64,000 nucleotides of DNA from Bradyrhizobium sp. (GCF_030697065.1 NZ_JAUYQU010000114.1:28838-92837); one strand, 5' to 3'; positions 44,802 to 54,220 are shown, counted from the stretch's first letter. Program-made: numbers and translations. The notes: generated by a model from the letters alone, not told the origin.

Positions 44802-47069
44802 CTACAATGACAGCCCCTCGGCCTCCGCGAATGCCGTCAGTTTCTCGCGGATCGACACGCTGCCGGAGGGCGCTTCGAGCAGCGGCGCCATCATGGCTTC
44901 GGCTTTTCTGGCGTCGAGGTCGAGGATCATCGCCTTGACCGGACCGTGGCCGGTCGCCGACAGCGACAGCGAGCGATAGCCCAGCGCGATCAGCGCCAGC
45001 GCACCGAGCGGTTTGGACGCCATCTCGCCGCACAGCGACGCGGATTTCTTCGCCGCCCTGGCCTTCACGACGATATCGCGCAAGGCCCGCATGATCGGCG
45101 CCGACATGGTGTCGAACCGTTCGGAAACCTTGGCATTGCCGCGATCGACCGCGTACAGGAACTGGAACAGATCGTTGGAGCCGACCGAGACGAAATCAAC
45201 CTTCTTCAGCAATTCGTCGAGCTGATAGAGCAGCGCGGGCACTTCCACCATGGTGCCGACGTCGATGCGTTCCGGCAGCGCGTGGCCGTGCTGGCGCAGA
45301 TAGGTCAGCTCGCGCTCGACGATGGCCTTGGCAAGGTCGAATTCGGCGACTTCGGAGATCATCGGGAACATGATGCGCAGCGCGCGGCCGCCGCCGGCGC
45401 GCAGCAGCGCGCGGATCTGGCCGCGCAGCAGCCCGGGACGGTCGAGGCCAAGCCGGATCGCGCGCCAGCCGAGCGCGGGGTTTTCCTCGACCACGGTCTC
45501 CATATAGGGCAGCGCCTTGTCGCCGCCGATGTCGAGGGTGCGGAACGTCACCGGCTTCGATCCGGCGGCGTCCAGCACCGCGCGGTACAGCGCGAGCTGG
45601 TCGCTGGTGCGCGGCATGCTCTGGCCGACCATGAACTGCAGTTCGGTGCGAAACAGTCCGATGCCGGCGCTGCCGGTATCGTCGATATGCGGCAGGTCGA
45701 TGATCAGGCCGGCATTGATCATCAGCTCGATCGGCTGGCCGTCCTTGGTGACGCAGGGCCGGTCGCGCAGCGCCAGATATTGCGCCTGCCGCCGGGCGCG
45801 GAACCGGACCCGCTCGGCATAGGCCGATTCGATTTCGGCCGAGGGGCGGATGTAGATCGAGCCGGAGGTGCCGTCGACGATGACGGCGTCGCCCGGGTCG
45901 GCAATGCCGGGCGCGTTCGGTATTTCGCCGATCGCGGGAATCCCCAGCGCCCGCGCCACGATCGAGACGTGGGAATTGGCGGTGCCTTCCTCCAGGATCA
46001 GTCCGCGCAGGCGCTTGCGGTCGTAATCGAGCAGCGCGGCGGGGCCCATCGCGCGGGCGATCAGGATGGCGTTGTCGGGCATCTGCTCGCGCGACGGCGC
46101 GTGATCGCGTCCCACCAGCTGCCGCATCAGGCGATGGCCGAGATCCTCGAGATCGTGCAGGCGGTCGCGCAAATACGGATCGGTGGAGCGCAGCATCCGC
46201 GCGCGGGTGTCGGACTGCACGCGTTCGACGGCCGCCTCCGCGGTGAGGCCGGTGGCGACCGCCTCATGCAGCTTGTGCGACCAGCCATGGTCGTTGGCGA
46301 ACATGCGGTAGGCTTCCAGCACGTCGCGGTGCTCGCCGCCTTCGGCGACGTCGCCGCGCTCCAGCATGCGGTCGAGGTCGGCGCGCAGTTTTGCAAGCGC
46401 GGTGTCGAGCCGCTTGATTTCCTTCGGCAGGTCCTCGGCGATGTAATTGGTGATGACGACGCGCGGCTCGTGCAGCACGACATGGCCGAGCGCGATGCCG
46501 TCGGACAGGATCGCGCCGGTCTTGTGCACCGAGTGGCGCGCCGCCGGCTCGGCGCCGGGCTGCGCCAGCGCCGACAATTCGCCCGAGGCGATCATCTCCG
46601 CCAGCACCATGGCGGTGGTCTGCAGCGCCTCGACCTCTTCCTCGACGTAGGTGCGCTTGGCGCGGTTCTGCACCACCAGCACGCCGAGCGTGTTGCCGGC
46701 GCGCAGGATAGGCACGCCGAGGAAGGAATGATAAATTTCCTCGCCGGTCTCCGGCCGGAACGAGAATGCCGGATGAGTCTGGGCGTCGCTCAGATTGAGC
46801 GGGTTTGCCTCGCTGGCCACGAGGCCGACCAGGCCCTCATGCGAGTGCAGCACGGTGCGGTGCACGGCGTCGCGGTTGAGGCCTTCGGTGGCGTAGAGCT
46901 CCAGCGTGTTGTCGACCCGCAGCACATAGGTCGAGCAGACCTCGGCCACCATGTTGGCCGCGATCAGCACCACGATCTTGTCCAGCCGCTCCTGGGCGGA
47001 GACCTGCTCCGCCATGGTTTCGCGGAGCCGTCTCAGCAAGACGCGGGGGCCTCCCGACGCGCTCCGCAT
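44802..47069 (-). CDS. ptsP: PTS-Ntr phosphoenolpyruvate-protein phosphotransferase (GAF-EI)
   Basis: PtsP starts the nitrogen-related phosphotransferase chain (PtsP to NPr to EIIA-Ntr), which regulates rather than moves sugar. The 755-aa product has an N-terminal GAF domain (about 20-165, as in NifA), sensing glutamine in studied homologues. The EI domains follow: phospho-His in EEGTANSHVSIVARALG, then the PEP-binding barrel with GIGLFRTELQFM, DIGGDKALPYM, PMISEVAEFDLAK and SLCGEMASKPLGALAL. The ATG at 47069 follows GGGGAGG; a start 75 bases earlier was rejected. Confidence 0.95.
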   Translation of the reverse strand: MRSASGGPRVLLRRLRETMAEQVSAQERLDKIVVLIAANMVAEVCSTYVLRVDNTLELYATEGLNRDAVHRTVLHSHEGLVGLVASEANPLNLSDAQTHPAFSFRPETGEEIYHSFLGVPILRAGNTLGVLVVQNRAKRTYVEEEVEALQTTAMVLAEMIASGELSALAQPGAEPAARHSVHKTGAILSDGIALGHVVLHEPRVVITNYIAEDLPKEIKRLDTALAKLRADLDRMLERGDVAEGGEHRDVLEAYRMFANDHGWSHKLHEAVATGLTAEAAVERVQSDTRARMLRSTDPYLRDRLHDLEDLGHRLMRQLVGRDHAPSREQMPDNAILIARAMGPAALLDYDRKRLRGLILEEGTANSHVSIVARALGIPAIGEIPNAPGIADPGDAVIVDGTSGSIYIRPSAEIESAYAERVRFRARRQAQYLALRDRPCVTKDGQPIELMINAGLIIDLPHIDDTGSAGIGLFRTELQFMVGQSMPRTSDQLALYRAVLDAAGSKPVTFRTLDIGGDKALPYMETVVEENPALGWRAIRLGLDRPGLLRGQIRALLRAGGGRALRIMFPMISEVAEFDLAKAIVERELTYLRQHGHALPERIDVGTMVEVPALLYQLDELLKKVDFVSVGSNDLFQFLYAVDRGNAKVSERFDTMSAPIMRALRDIVVKARAAKKSASLCGEMASKPLGALALIALGYRSLSLSATGHGPVKAMILDLDARKAEAMMAPLLEAPSGSVSIREKLTAFAEAEGLSL

Positions 47070-47381
47070 GTGCCGATACCTCCCCCCGCGAAGCCAGCAC
47101 CCGGGGTGGCCGGGAACTGGCGCTAGATCCAACGAAAACGACAATTTTAATCAAACGGCGCCGCCACAGAGGTCGAAACCGCCGAATCAGCGTCGCCAAA
47201 ACTGTGGCACAGTTTGCGGCAGCCCACCCATCCGGCCGTATAGCGAATCGAGGCTTGTTTTGCCAAGCAAAACGCCTGCCACAGACGATAACGTCTCTGT
47301 CAGCCCATTGCTGCGCCCGCTAAGGGAAAATCATTCTAAATTGGATGACTGGCGGGTGTGAATTCGGTGGTGCACGAGTCT

Positions 47382-47562
47382 CTTTCCCTCCCCCGCGCGC
47401 GCAGCGCGTGGTGGGGAGGGTGGCCGGCCGAAGGCCGGTCGGGTGGGGGGCGTTTCAGCAAACGATCTGGCAGCTGAATGCGCTGAAGCTCCCCCCACCC
47501 GTCACATCGCTAGCTGCGCTCACGATGTGCCACCCTCCCCACCGCTTCGCGGGAGGAGGGAT
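47382..47562. repeat. Composite palindromic element (CCCTCCC/GGGAGGG family), copy 1
   Basis: CTCTTTCCCTCCCCCGCGCG opens the element and GCGGGAGGAGGGATGAG closes it. Between them GGCCGGCCGAAGGCCGG and the GGGTGGGGGGCG / CTCCCCCCACCC pair form further hairpins. Related copies lie at 50325-50490 and 51406-51553. It fills most of the right part of the 530-base gap between ptsP and lysC; the left part (47070-47381) shows nothing else I can name. Confidence 0.75.
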
Positions 47563-47599
47563 GAGGACCGCCGATGGCGCCACATCGAAATTTAAATCC

Positions 47600-48856
47600 T
47601 CACGCCTGATCGAGCCCATACAGCGTGTGCAGCGTGCGCACCGCCAGTTCGGTGTAGGCGGCGTCGATCAGCACCGAAAACTTGATTTCGGAGGTGGTGA
47701 TGGCGCGGATGTTGATGTTGCGCGAGGCGAGGGCGGCGAATGCCTGCGCCGCGACGCCGGCATGGCTGCGCATGCCGCTGCCGATCACCGAAACCTTGGT
47801 GACGTCGGTGGCGCTGTCGAGCCGGGCATAGCCGATCTTGCCCTTGGCCGCCGTGATGGTGTCGCGGGCGCGGTCGTAGTCCGAGGCGGGCACCGTGAAG
47901 GTGAGGTCGGTGGTCTTGCCGTCCTCCGAGACGTTCTGCACGATCATGTCGACGTTGATGTTGGCTTCCGCCAGCGGGCCGAAGATCGCCGCGGCGATGC
48001 CGGGCTTGTCCTCGATCTGGCGGACGGAAATCTGGGCTTCGTCCTTGGAAAAGGCGATGCCGGTGACGACGTGGCTTTCCATGATTTCCTCCTCGCTGCA
48101 GATCAGCGTGCCCGGCGGCTGGTTGGCATGCGGGTCGATATCCTCGGGCTTGTCGAAGCTGGAGCGGACGAAAATCGGCATGTTGTAGACCATGCCGAGT
48201 TCCACCGAGCGGACCTGCAGCACCTTGGCGCCCTGCGACGCCAGTTCCAGCATGTCCTCGAACGCGATCCGGTCGAGCCGGCGGGCCTTCGGAACCACGC
48301 GCGGGTCGGTGGTATAGACGCCGTCGACGTCGGTATAGATGTCGCAGCGGTCGGCCTTGATGGCGGCCGCGATCGCCACCGCCGAGGTGTCGGAACCGCC
48401 GCGTCCCAGCGTGGTGATTCGCTGCGTCAGCGGATTGATGCCCTGGAATCCCGCGATCACGGCGACTTCCTTGCGGTCGCCGAAACGGTTGATGATTTCG
48501 GCGCCGTCGATCTCCAGGATCCGGGCCGACGCATGCGCGTCGCTGGTCCGGATCGGGATCTGCCAGCCTTGCCAGGAGCGCGCCTGGATGCCGAGCGCCT
48601 GCAGCGCGATCGCCAGCAGCCCGGCGGTGACCTGTTCGCCGGAGGCCACCACGGCGTCATATTCGCGCGCGTCGTGCATCGGCGACGCCTCGCGGCACCA
48701 CGCCACCAGTTCGTTGGTCTTGCCGGCCATCGCGGAGACCACCACGGCGACGTCGTGGCCGGCGTCGACCTCGCGCTTCACATGGCGCGCGACGTTGCGG
48801 ATGCGTTCGATATTGGCGACCGATGTGCCGCCGAATTTCATCACGAGGCGGCCCAT
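47600..48856 (-). CDS. lysC: Aspartate kinase
   Basis: LysC phosphorylates aspartate, the entry to lysine, threonine and methionine synthesis and to diaminopimelate for cell wall. The 418-aa product has the kinase start LVMKFGGTSVANIERI, VSAMAGKTNELV, FQGINPLTQRITTLGRGGSD, TDVDGVYTTDPRVVP, then two ACT domains (IEDKPGIAAAIFGPLAEANI; VSVIGSGMRSHAGVAAQAFA) for feedback control. The ATG at 48856 gives MGRLVMKFGG; upstream codons in this frame were rejected. Confidence 0.96.
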   Translation of the reverse strand: MGRLVMKFGGTSVANIERIRNVARHVKREVDAGHDVAVVVSAMAGKTNELVAWCREASPMHDAREYDAVVASGEQVTAGLLAIALQALGIQARSWQGWQIPIRTSDAHASARILEIDGAEIINRFGDRKEVAVIAGFQGINPLTQRITTLGRGGSDTSAVAIAAAIKADRCDIYTDVDGVYTTDPRVVPKARRLDRIAFEDMLELASQGAKVLQVRSVELGMVYNMPIFVRSSFDKPEDIDPHANQPPGTLICSEEEIMESHVVTGIAFSKDEAQISVRQIEDKPGIAAAIFGPLAEANINVDMIVQNVSEDGKTTDLTFTVPASDYDRARDTITAAKGKIGYARLDSATDVTKVSVIGSGMRSHAGVAAQAFAALASRNINIRAITTSEIKFSVLIDAAYTELAVRTLHTLYGLDQA

Positions 48857-49040
48857 GACGACTGGTGCATTCCCTGTGGGGTTGAGTATGGTGACGGCGC
48901 GCAAAACCAGAGCGCGCCGCCCGAAAGGCGCGTATACATAACGGCGCGGTTGCGGGCAAGCAGCCGGTTCCGGCGGTCCCTTGACGGTCCCCCGGGATCG
49001 TCGGAGATGCAGCCGATCAAAGGGTAATTGAGGCCAGCGT

Positions 49041-49508
49041 ATGGGGCGTTATATCGACGATATCCTGCAGCCCGGGGAGAAGGTGCTGTATTCGACCAAC
49101 ACGCACTGGATCTTCTTCCTGCCGGCGATCGCGGGCTGGATCGTGGCCGCGGCGTTCTTCGTGGTGTCGGGAATGGTCACCGGCGACACCCCGATGATGC
49201 TGCTGCTGTCGATGTCGGGGCTTTCGGCGGCGTTCGCGCTGTACAAGACCGCGACCGCCTGGTTCCACCGCTGGACCACCGAGACCGACGTCACCAATCT
49301 GCGCGTCGTCCACAAGACCGGGTTCATCCAGCGGCAGACCTTCGAGATGAGCCTCGACAAGGTCGAGAGCGTCGACGTCAACCAGAGCATTCTCGGCCGC
49401 CTGCTCAATTACGGCAACGTGTCGATCTACGGCGTCGGCGAGGGCAACAAGACCATCGACACCATTGCCTCGCCGCTCGAATTCCGCAATCACATCACCG
49501 CGCGGTAG
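49041..49508 (+). CDS. Bacterial PH-domain membrane protein (YdbS-like)
   Basis: A 155-aa protein. GRYIDDILQPGEKVLYSTNT leads into two helices (WIFFLPAIAGWIVAAAFFVV; MMLLLSMSGLSAAFALY), then a bPH_2 domain with LRVVHKTGFIQRQTFEMSLD, KVESVDVNQSILGRLLNYGN and VSIYGVGEGNKTI. Such proteins are found next to lysC-ubiG in rhizobia. The function is unknown; bacterial PH domains may bind lipids or proteins. It precedes ubiG by 16 bases and is probably cotranscribed. Confidence 0.85.
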   Translation: MGRYIDDILQPGEKVLYSTNTHWIFFLPAIAGWIVAAAFFVVSGMVTGDTPMMLLLSMSGLSAAFALYKTATAWFHRWTTETDVTNLRVVHKTGFIQRQTFEMSLDKVESVDVNQSILGRLLNYGNVSIYGVGEGNKTIDTIASPLEFRNHITAR

Positions 49509-49524
49509 GAGCGGCGCGCAATCC

Positions 49525-50322
49525 ATGGCCATGCAAGAAAACCCTGCTGATTTTTCTCCCGCCGCGTCTCCGGGCGCAGCCGCGTCGCCAGGCGCGGCGT
49601 CCACGGTCGACCCCGCCGAGATCGCGAAGTTTTCAAGACTGTCGGACGAGTGGTGGGATCCCAACGGCAAGATGGCGCCGCTGCACAAGATCAATCCGCT
49701 GCGGCTGACCTATATCCGCGACGCCGCCTGCCGCAAGTTCGAGCGCAACGTCAAGAGCCTGAATTGCCTGTCCGGCCTGCGCATCCTCGACATCGGCTGC
49801 GGCGCCGGCCTGTTGTGCGAACCGTTCACCCGGCTCGGTGCCCAAGTGATCGGCGTCGATCCCTCCGCCACCAATATCGCCGCCGCCAGGCTGCACGCCG
49901 ACAAGGCGCATCTGTCGATCGACTACCGCTGCACCACGGTCGAGGAGATGGATGTGCGCGAGCGCTTCGACATCGTGCTGGCGATGGAGGTGATCGAGCA
50001 TGTCAGCGACGTCGGCATGTTCCTCAACCGCTGCGCGGCGGTGCTGAAGCCCGGCGGCATGATGGTGGTCTCGACGCTGAACCGCAACTGGAAGAGCTTT
50101 GCGCTCGCCATCGTCGGCGCCGAATATGTGCTGCGCTGGCTGCCGCGCGGCACCCATCAATGGGACAAGTTCGTCACCCCCGACGAACTCGCGCACCATC
50201 TGCACAACAACAAGCTCGGCATCACCGAGCAGGCCGGCGTGGTCTATTCGCCCTTCGCCGACAAATGGAGCCTCTCCTCGGACATGGACGTGAACTACAT
50301 GGTGGTGGCGGAGGGGGTGTGA
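49525..50322 (+). CDS. ubiG: Ubiquinone biosynthesis O-methyltransferase
   Basis: UbiG carries out both O-methylations of the ubiquinone ring. The 265-aa product has an Ala/Pro-rich start, then VDPAEIAKFSRLSDEWWDPN and FKPLH-like KMAPLHKINPLRLTYI, the family hallmark. The SAM site is LRILDIGCGAGLLCEPFTRL, followed by GVDPSATNI, AMEVIEHVSD and MVVSTLNRNWKSFALAI. ATG 49525 or 49531 may be used; AGGAG lies rather far upstream. Ubiquinone links the membrane oxidoreductases to the bc1 complex and so indirectly to the cbb3 oxidase. Confidence 0.94.
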   Translation: MAMQENPADFSPAASPGAAASPGAASTVDPAEIAKFSRLSDEWWDPNGKMAPLHKINPLRLTYIRDAACRKFERNVKSLNCLSGLRILDIGCGAGLLCEPFTRLGAQVIGVDPSATNIAAARLHADKAHLSIDYRCTTVEEMDVRERFDIVLAMEVIEHVSDVGMFLNRCAAVLKPGGMMVVSTLNRNWKSFALAIVGAEYVLRWLPRGTHQWDKFVTPDELAHHLHNNKLGITEQAGVVYSPFADKWSLSSDMDVNYMVVAEGV

Positions 50323-50324
50323 CT

Positions 50325-50490
50325 CTTCACCCTCCCCTGAAGGGGGAGGGTCGGCGCGTATCGAGCGAAGCGAGATGCGCGACGGGGTGGGGTGGCGGTC
50401 CCTCAACCCGCGCACCTGTTCGAACGAGAGACTGTCACCCCACCCCGACCGCTACGCGGTCGACCCTCCCCCTCCAGGGGAGGGTGAATC
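50325..50490. repeat. Palindromic element (CCCTCCC/GGGAGGG family), copy 2
   Basis: TTCACCCTCCCCTGAAGGGG opens the element, and the inverse CCTCCAGGGGAGGGTGAA closes it. The centre has further GACGGGGTGGGGTG / CACCCCACCCCGACC pairing. It starts 2 bases after ubiG and ends 9 bases before the next gene. Confidence 0.8.
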
Positions 50491-50499
50491 AGGTCCCCC

Positions 50500-51402
50500 A
50501 TGTTCACCCTGGCCTCGCTCTGGATTCCCTTCACCATCGTTGCGGCGCTCGGGCAGGTGGCGCGCAATGCTATGCAGCGGCAGCTGACCGGGCCGCTCGG
50601 CACCTGGGGCGCGACCAATATCCGCTTCCTGTTCGGCTTTCCGTTCTCGATCCTGTTCTTCGTTGTCGTGATCTTCGCCACCGGCGATGCGGTGGCGTGG
50701 CCGACCGCTTCGTTCTGGCCGTGGTTGCTGCTCGGGGCGCTGAGCCAGATCGCCGCCACCGCCCTGATGCTGCTGGCGATGAACGACCGCTCCTTCGTGG
50801 TGACGACGGCGTATTTGAAAACCGAGGCGATCCAGACCGCGATCTTCGGCTTCGTCTTTCTCGGCGATCATCTGACCGTGCTGAAGGTGATCGCGATCGT
50901 GATCGCGACGATCGGCGTGGTCATTACCGCGCTGCGGCCGGGCGGCGAAAAGGGCTTTGCCGAATTGAAGCCGACCCTCATTGGCCTGGTCGCCGCGGCC
51001 TTCTTCGCGCTGTCGGCGATCGGCTTTCGCGGCGCCATCATCACGGTGCCGGGCGTGTCGTTCGTGACGGCCGCGACCTACACGCTGGTCTGGGGGCTGT
51101 TCGTGCAGACCCTGGTGCTGACGATCTATCTGCTGGCGCGGGCGCCCGAGGTGCTGCGAAAAATCCTCGGACTGTGGAAGCCCTCGATGCTGGCGGGCTT
51201 CATGGGTGCGTTCGCCTCGCAGTTCTGGTTCCTGGCGTTCGCTCTGACCGCCGCCGCCAATGTCCGCACGCTGGCGCTGGTCGAGGTGCTGTTCGCGCAG
51301 GCGGTGTCGTATTATTCGTTCAAGCAGGCGCTGTCGGCGCGCGAACTTTCCGGCATCGCACTGATCGTGATCGGCGTCGCGGGGGTGCTGGTGGCGGTGT
51401 GA
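50500..51402 (+). CDS. EamA/DMT-family permease
   Basis: A 300-aa membrane protein with about ten helices. Start MFTLASLWIPFTIVAALGQV, then VARNAMQRQLTGPLGTWGAT, SQIAATALMLLAMNDRSFVV, TAYLKTEAIQTAIFGFVFLG and, in the second half, VLFAQAVSYYSFKQALSARE. The paired-repeat layout is that of DMT transporters, though the sequence is a divergent branch. The substrate is unknown. The gene is boxed in by two related palindromic elements, one ending 9 bases before it and one starting 4 bases after it. Confidence 0.82.
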   Translation: MFTLASLWIPFTIVAALGQVARNAMQRQLTGPLGTWGATNIRFLFGFPFSILFFVVVIFATGDAVAWPTASFWPWLLLGALSQIAATALMLLAMNDRSFVVTTAYLKTEAIQTAIFGFVFLGDHLTVLKVIAIVIATIGVVITALRPGGEKGFAELKPTLIGLVAAAFFALSAIGFRGAIITVPGVSFVTAATYTLVWGLFVQTLVLTIYLLARAPEVLRKILGLWKPSMLAGFMGAFASQFWFLAFALTAAANVRTLALVEVLFAQAVSYYSFKQALSARELSGIALIVIGVAGVLVAV

Positions 51403-51405
51403 CGA

Positions 51406-51553
51406 TCTTCTCCCCTCCCTCCACGCGCACTTGCGCGTGGCGGGGAGGGGTCGGGGGTGGGGGGTAGCACCGCAAAGACTGATGCTGCGGATCCATCCGA
51501 TAGACCCCCACCCCCGACCCCTCCCCACCGCTTCGCGGGAGGAGGGGAGAAGA
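51406..51553. repeat. Palindromic element (CCCTCCC/GGGAGGG family), copy 3
   Basis: TCTTCTCCCCTCCCTCCACG opens it and GCGGGAGGAGGGGAGAAGA closes it; GAGGGGTCGGGGGTGGGGGG pairs with CCCCCACCCCCGACCCCTCC. It is a near-perfect long inverted repeat located between convergent genes. Confidence 0.85.
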
Positions 51554-51578
51554 CCATCCCCGGAATGACGGCAAGCCG

Positions 51579-52064
51579 TCAGTTCCGGTCGTCCGGCAGC
51601 ACGGGCAGCGGCGAAACCTCGACGCCTTCGTCGATCAGGGAGCGGGCCTCCTCCGGCGAGGCTTCGCCGTAGATCGGGCGGTGCTCGATATCGCCGTAAT
51701 GCATCTTCCGCGCTTCGTTGGGGAAACGCTCGCCGACATTGTCGGCGTTCTTGACGATATGGTCGCGCAATTCCTTCAATTTGGCGCGCAGTTCGCGCTC
51801 CTGCGCCATCAACAGCGGGGTCGATCCCGGCGCGGTGACCTCGGCGGGCTGGGCCGCCGGCGCCGGTACATCGTTGCTGCTCTGGCTGCCGCGGCCCTTC
51901 TTGCTGACGATCTGCGGCGCCATGATCGCGCGCTCGACCTTGGCCGAGCCGCACACCGGGCAGTTCACCAGTTTGCGCTTTTCCTGGCTCTCATAGGCCG
52001 ACGAACTCTGGAACCAGCTCTCGAAGGTGTGGCCGCGGTCGCAATGCAGGCTGTAGCGGATCAT
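51579..52064 (-). CDS. DUF1178-family protein
   Basis: A 161-aa protein beginning MIRYSLHCDRGHTFESWFQS, with CPVCGSAKVERAIMAPQI, a zinc-ribbon-like set of cysteines (Cys8 and CPVCG). A helical part follows, ERELRAKLKELRDHIVKNAD, and the conserved end NEARKMHYGDIEHRPIYGEA with SPEEARSLIDEGVEVSPLP. The family is widespread in alphaproteobacteria and its function is unknown. It overlaps the nitrilase stop by four bases, so it is coupled to it. Confidence 0.93.
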   Translation of the reverse strand: MIRYSLHCDRGHTFESWFQSSSAYESQEKRKLVNCPVCGSAKVERAIMAPQIVSKKGRGSQSSNDVPAPAAQPAEVTAPGSTPLLMAQERELRAKLKELRDHIVKNADNVGERFPNEARKMHYGDIEHRPIYGEASPEEARSLIDEGVEVSPLPVLPDDRN

Positions 52065-52945
52065 ACCGATGATTCCCGCACCAGATGCAGATGCTCGGGA
52101 CCGGCCTTGGGGTCGGCAATGCTGAAGCGCCGCCCATGCTGCAGTGACGGCACGGTTTTCCGCGCGGTCTCGACCAGGGTGGGATCGATCTTCGCCATCA
52201 CAATGCCGGTCTCGGTGCCGCCGCCCTCGGCGAGGATTTCGCCCCAGGGGGCGACGATCAGCGAATGCCCGTAGCTCTGGCGCTTGCTCTCATGGGTGCC
52301 GGCCTGCGCCGCGGCAAAGACGAAACAGCCGTTTTCGATGGCGCGGGCACGCAGCAGCGTATGCCAGTGCGCCTCGCCGGTCCGCACCGTGAAGGCGGAC
52401 GGCGCCGTCAGGAACGAGGCGCCGCTTTCGGCGAGCGCCCGGTACAGCGCCGGAAAGCGCATGTCGTAGCAGATGGTGAGGCCGATGCGGCCCCATGGCA
52501 GGTCGGAGATCACGGCCGACTCGCCCGGCTGGTAATTGGCGGATTCGCGATAGCTTTCGCCGCCGGGCAGGTCGATGTCGAACATGTGGATCTTGTCGTA
52601 GCTGGCCAGCACCATGCCGTCGGGGCCGATCAGGAACGAGCGGTTGACGGCCCTGTCGGGCGAAAAGCGCAGCGCCAGCGAACCGATATGGAGATGAATT
52701 TTGAGTTCGGCCGCGAGCGCGCGATAGGCTTTCAGCGAAAGGTCGTCCTCTTCCGGCGCAAGATGCTCGAACAACGCCTTGCGGTTGGACTGGATCATGT
52801 TGCTGACTTCGGGGGTCTGCACATAATCGGCGCCATCGGCGGCGGCCTGCCGGATCAGTTTGGTGCCCTGCTCGAGATTTGGCCCGGGCAACAGCCCGCT
52901 GCACATCTGCACCATCGCGGCAGTGAAGCTTTGGTCAGTGCTCAT
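52061..52945 (-). CDS. Nitrilase-superfamily amidohydrolase (Nit1/deaminated-glutathione amidase type)
   Basis: A 294-aa carbon-nitrogen hydrolase. The Glu-Lys-Cys triad is seen in VQTPEVSNMIQ (Glu), YDKIHMFDIDLPGGESYRES (Lys) and LTICYDMRFPALYRAL (Cys). The DIDLPGGE-x-Y-R-E-S pattern and R-F-P-x-L-Y match Nit1, which repairs deaminated glutathione. The pairing with glutaredoxin just upstream fits glutathione metabolism. It overlaps both neighbours by four bases (grxC stop and DUF1178 start). Confidence 0.9.
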   Translation of the reverse strand: MSTDQSFTAAMVQMCSGLLPGPNLEQGTKLIRQAAADGADYVQTPEVSNMIQSNRKALFEHLAPEEDDLSLKAYRALAAELKIHLHIGSLALRFSPDRAVNRSFLIGPDGMVLASYDKIHMFDIDLPGGESYRESANYQPGESAVISDLPWGRIGLTICYDMRFPALYRALAESGASFLTAPSAFTVRTGEAHWHTLLRARAIENGCFVFAAAQAGTHESKRQSYGHSLIVAPWGEILAEGGGTETGIVMAKIDPTLVETARKTVPSLQHGRRFSIADPKAGPEHLHLVRESSV

Positions 52946-53217
52946 CCATTGGCCTTCTCGTCCGCGAGCAACGAATCAAGCTTGCCCGCGCGGTCGAGGG
53001 CATAAAGCTCGTCGCAACCACCGACATGGGTATCGCCGATCCAGATCTGCGGAAACGTCGCGCCCATGCCGGCGCGATCCCACATCTGCTGGCGGAGTGC
53101 CGGATCGGCGGCAACATTGTGTTCCGTGAACGCGGCTTTTTTGCGCGTCAGCAGCGATTTGGCGGCGGTGCAATAGCCGCAGCCCGGACGGGTGTAGATT
53201 TCGATGGCTGCGGCCAT
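52942..53217 (-). CDS. grxC: Glutaredoxin 3
   Basis: A 91-aa dithiol glutaredoxin with the active site CGYC in TRPGCGYCTAAKSLL, the cis-proline in GATFPQIWIG and the GSH-binding HVGGCDELYALDRAGKLD. It reduces protein and low-molecular disulfides with glutathione. It lies 42 bases after comF and overlaps the nitrilase start, within a comF-grxC-nit-DUF1178 operon common in this group. Confidence 0.95.
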   Translation of the reverse strand: MAAAIEIYTRPGCGYCTAAKSLLTRKKAAFTEHNVAADPALRQQMWDRAGMGATFPQIWIGDTHVGGCDELYALDRAGKLDSLLADEKANG

Positions 53218-53259
53218 GTCGCGCCCTGTCGTTGCGGGGATCGGGATCGAAGTATCTGA

Positions 53260-54069
53260 TTATATGGGGGCTTTGAAGGTGTCCACAACCCGGGCGAACA
53301 CTAGCACGTCGACCGACGCAGCCTTCGCGCGCAATAGCGCCCGCGCGCAGGCATCGGTGGTCGCGCCTGATGTCAGGACGTCGTCGATCAGCACCACGCG
53401 GCGGCCCTGGATGTCGGCGGCACGGTCGGGCGCCACCTTGAAGGCGCCCTGCACGTTGCTGGCGCGCTGCGACCGCGACAGTCCGATCTGCTGCTGGGTC
53501 GGCCGCACCCGCCGCAGCGCTTCGGATGCCAGCCGGACGCCGGTCTGCCGTTCGATCACCCGCGCCAGCGCGCCGGACTGGTTGTAGCGACGGCTCCAGC
53601 CGCGCCGCCAATGCAGCGGCACCGGAACCAGCACGTCGGCCTCGGCGAGCAGTTCGCGGCCGGCCCGCGCCATCCAGCGGCCCATCGCCGGCGCCAGGTC
53701 GGTGCGGTCCTGGTATTTCAGCGCATGCACCAGCGTGCGCGCGACCTCGTCATAGCGCACCGCGGCGCGGGCGCGCGCATAGGCCGGCGGATTGGCGATC
53801 GCCTCCATCGACAGCAGATCCGGCCCGGGATCGTAGACGAAGGGAATGCCGAGCCGCGGGCAATAAGGCGGCGCGATGAACGACAGCCTGGCCCAGCACG
53901 AAGCGCAGACCCCTTCGCCGTCGACCGGCTCGCGGCAGGCCACGCACAACGTCGGCAGCGCGATGTCGAGCGCGAACCGCGAGGCGTGCGCCCATGCCCC
54001 ATGCGCGAGGCGAAGGGCGCCGCGCAGGTGACCGGAGAGCGAGCGGGACGGTGATGCGTGGGCCTCCAT
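53260..54069 (-). CDS. comF: ComF-family phosphoribosyltransferase-like protein
   Basis: A 269-aa ComF protein. A zinc ribbon near the start has PTLCVACREPVDGEGVCASC with CPRLGIPF after it. The PRTase part has VPVPLHWRRGWSRRYNQSGA, LARVIERQTGV and the PRPP loop VVLIDDVLTSGATTDACARA. In competent bacteria ComF takes part in DNA uptake; in most alphaproteobacteria the role is untested. The ATG at 54069 was taken; upstream residues in the frame are shadow. Confidence 0.92.
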   Translation of the reverse strand: MEAHASPSRSLSGHLRGALRLAHGAWAHASRFALDIALPTLCVACREPVDGEGVCASCWARLSFIAPPYCPRLGIPFVYDPGPDLLSMEAIANPPAYARARAAVRYDEVARTLVHALKYQDRTDLAPAMGRWMARAGRELLAEADVLVPVPLHWRRGWSRRYNQSGALARVIERQTGVRLASEALRRVRPTQQQIGLSRSQRASNVQGAFKVAPDRAADIQGRRVVLIDDVLTSGATTDACARALLRAKAASVDVLVFARVVDTFKAPI

Positions 54070-54220
54070 GTGAGGAAAGCTAGCGCCGGCCCTGTCGACT
54101 CTCAAGCAGCAAAGTCGGTCGCGTTCCCCCGGCTGCCAAAGCCGGGGTCCATGCCGCAACGCAGGTTCGGTCCGGGACACGAGATTGCCAGGGAGCCGCT
54201 GACCGTCGTACCAACCCGCC

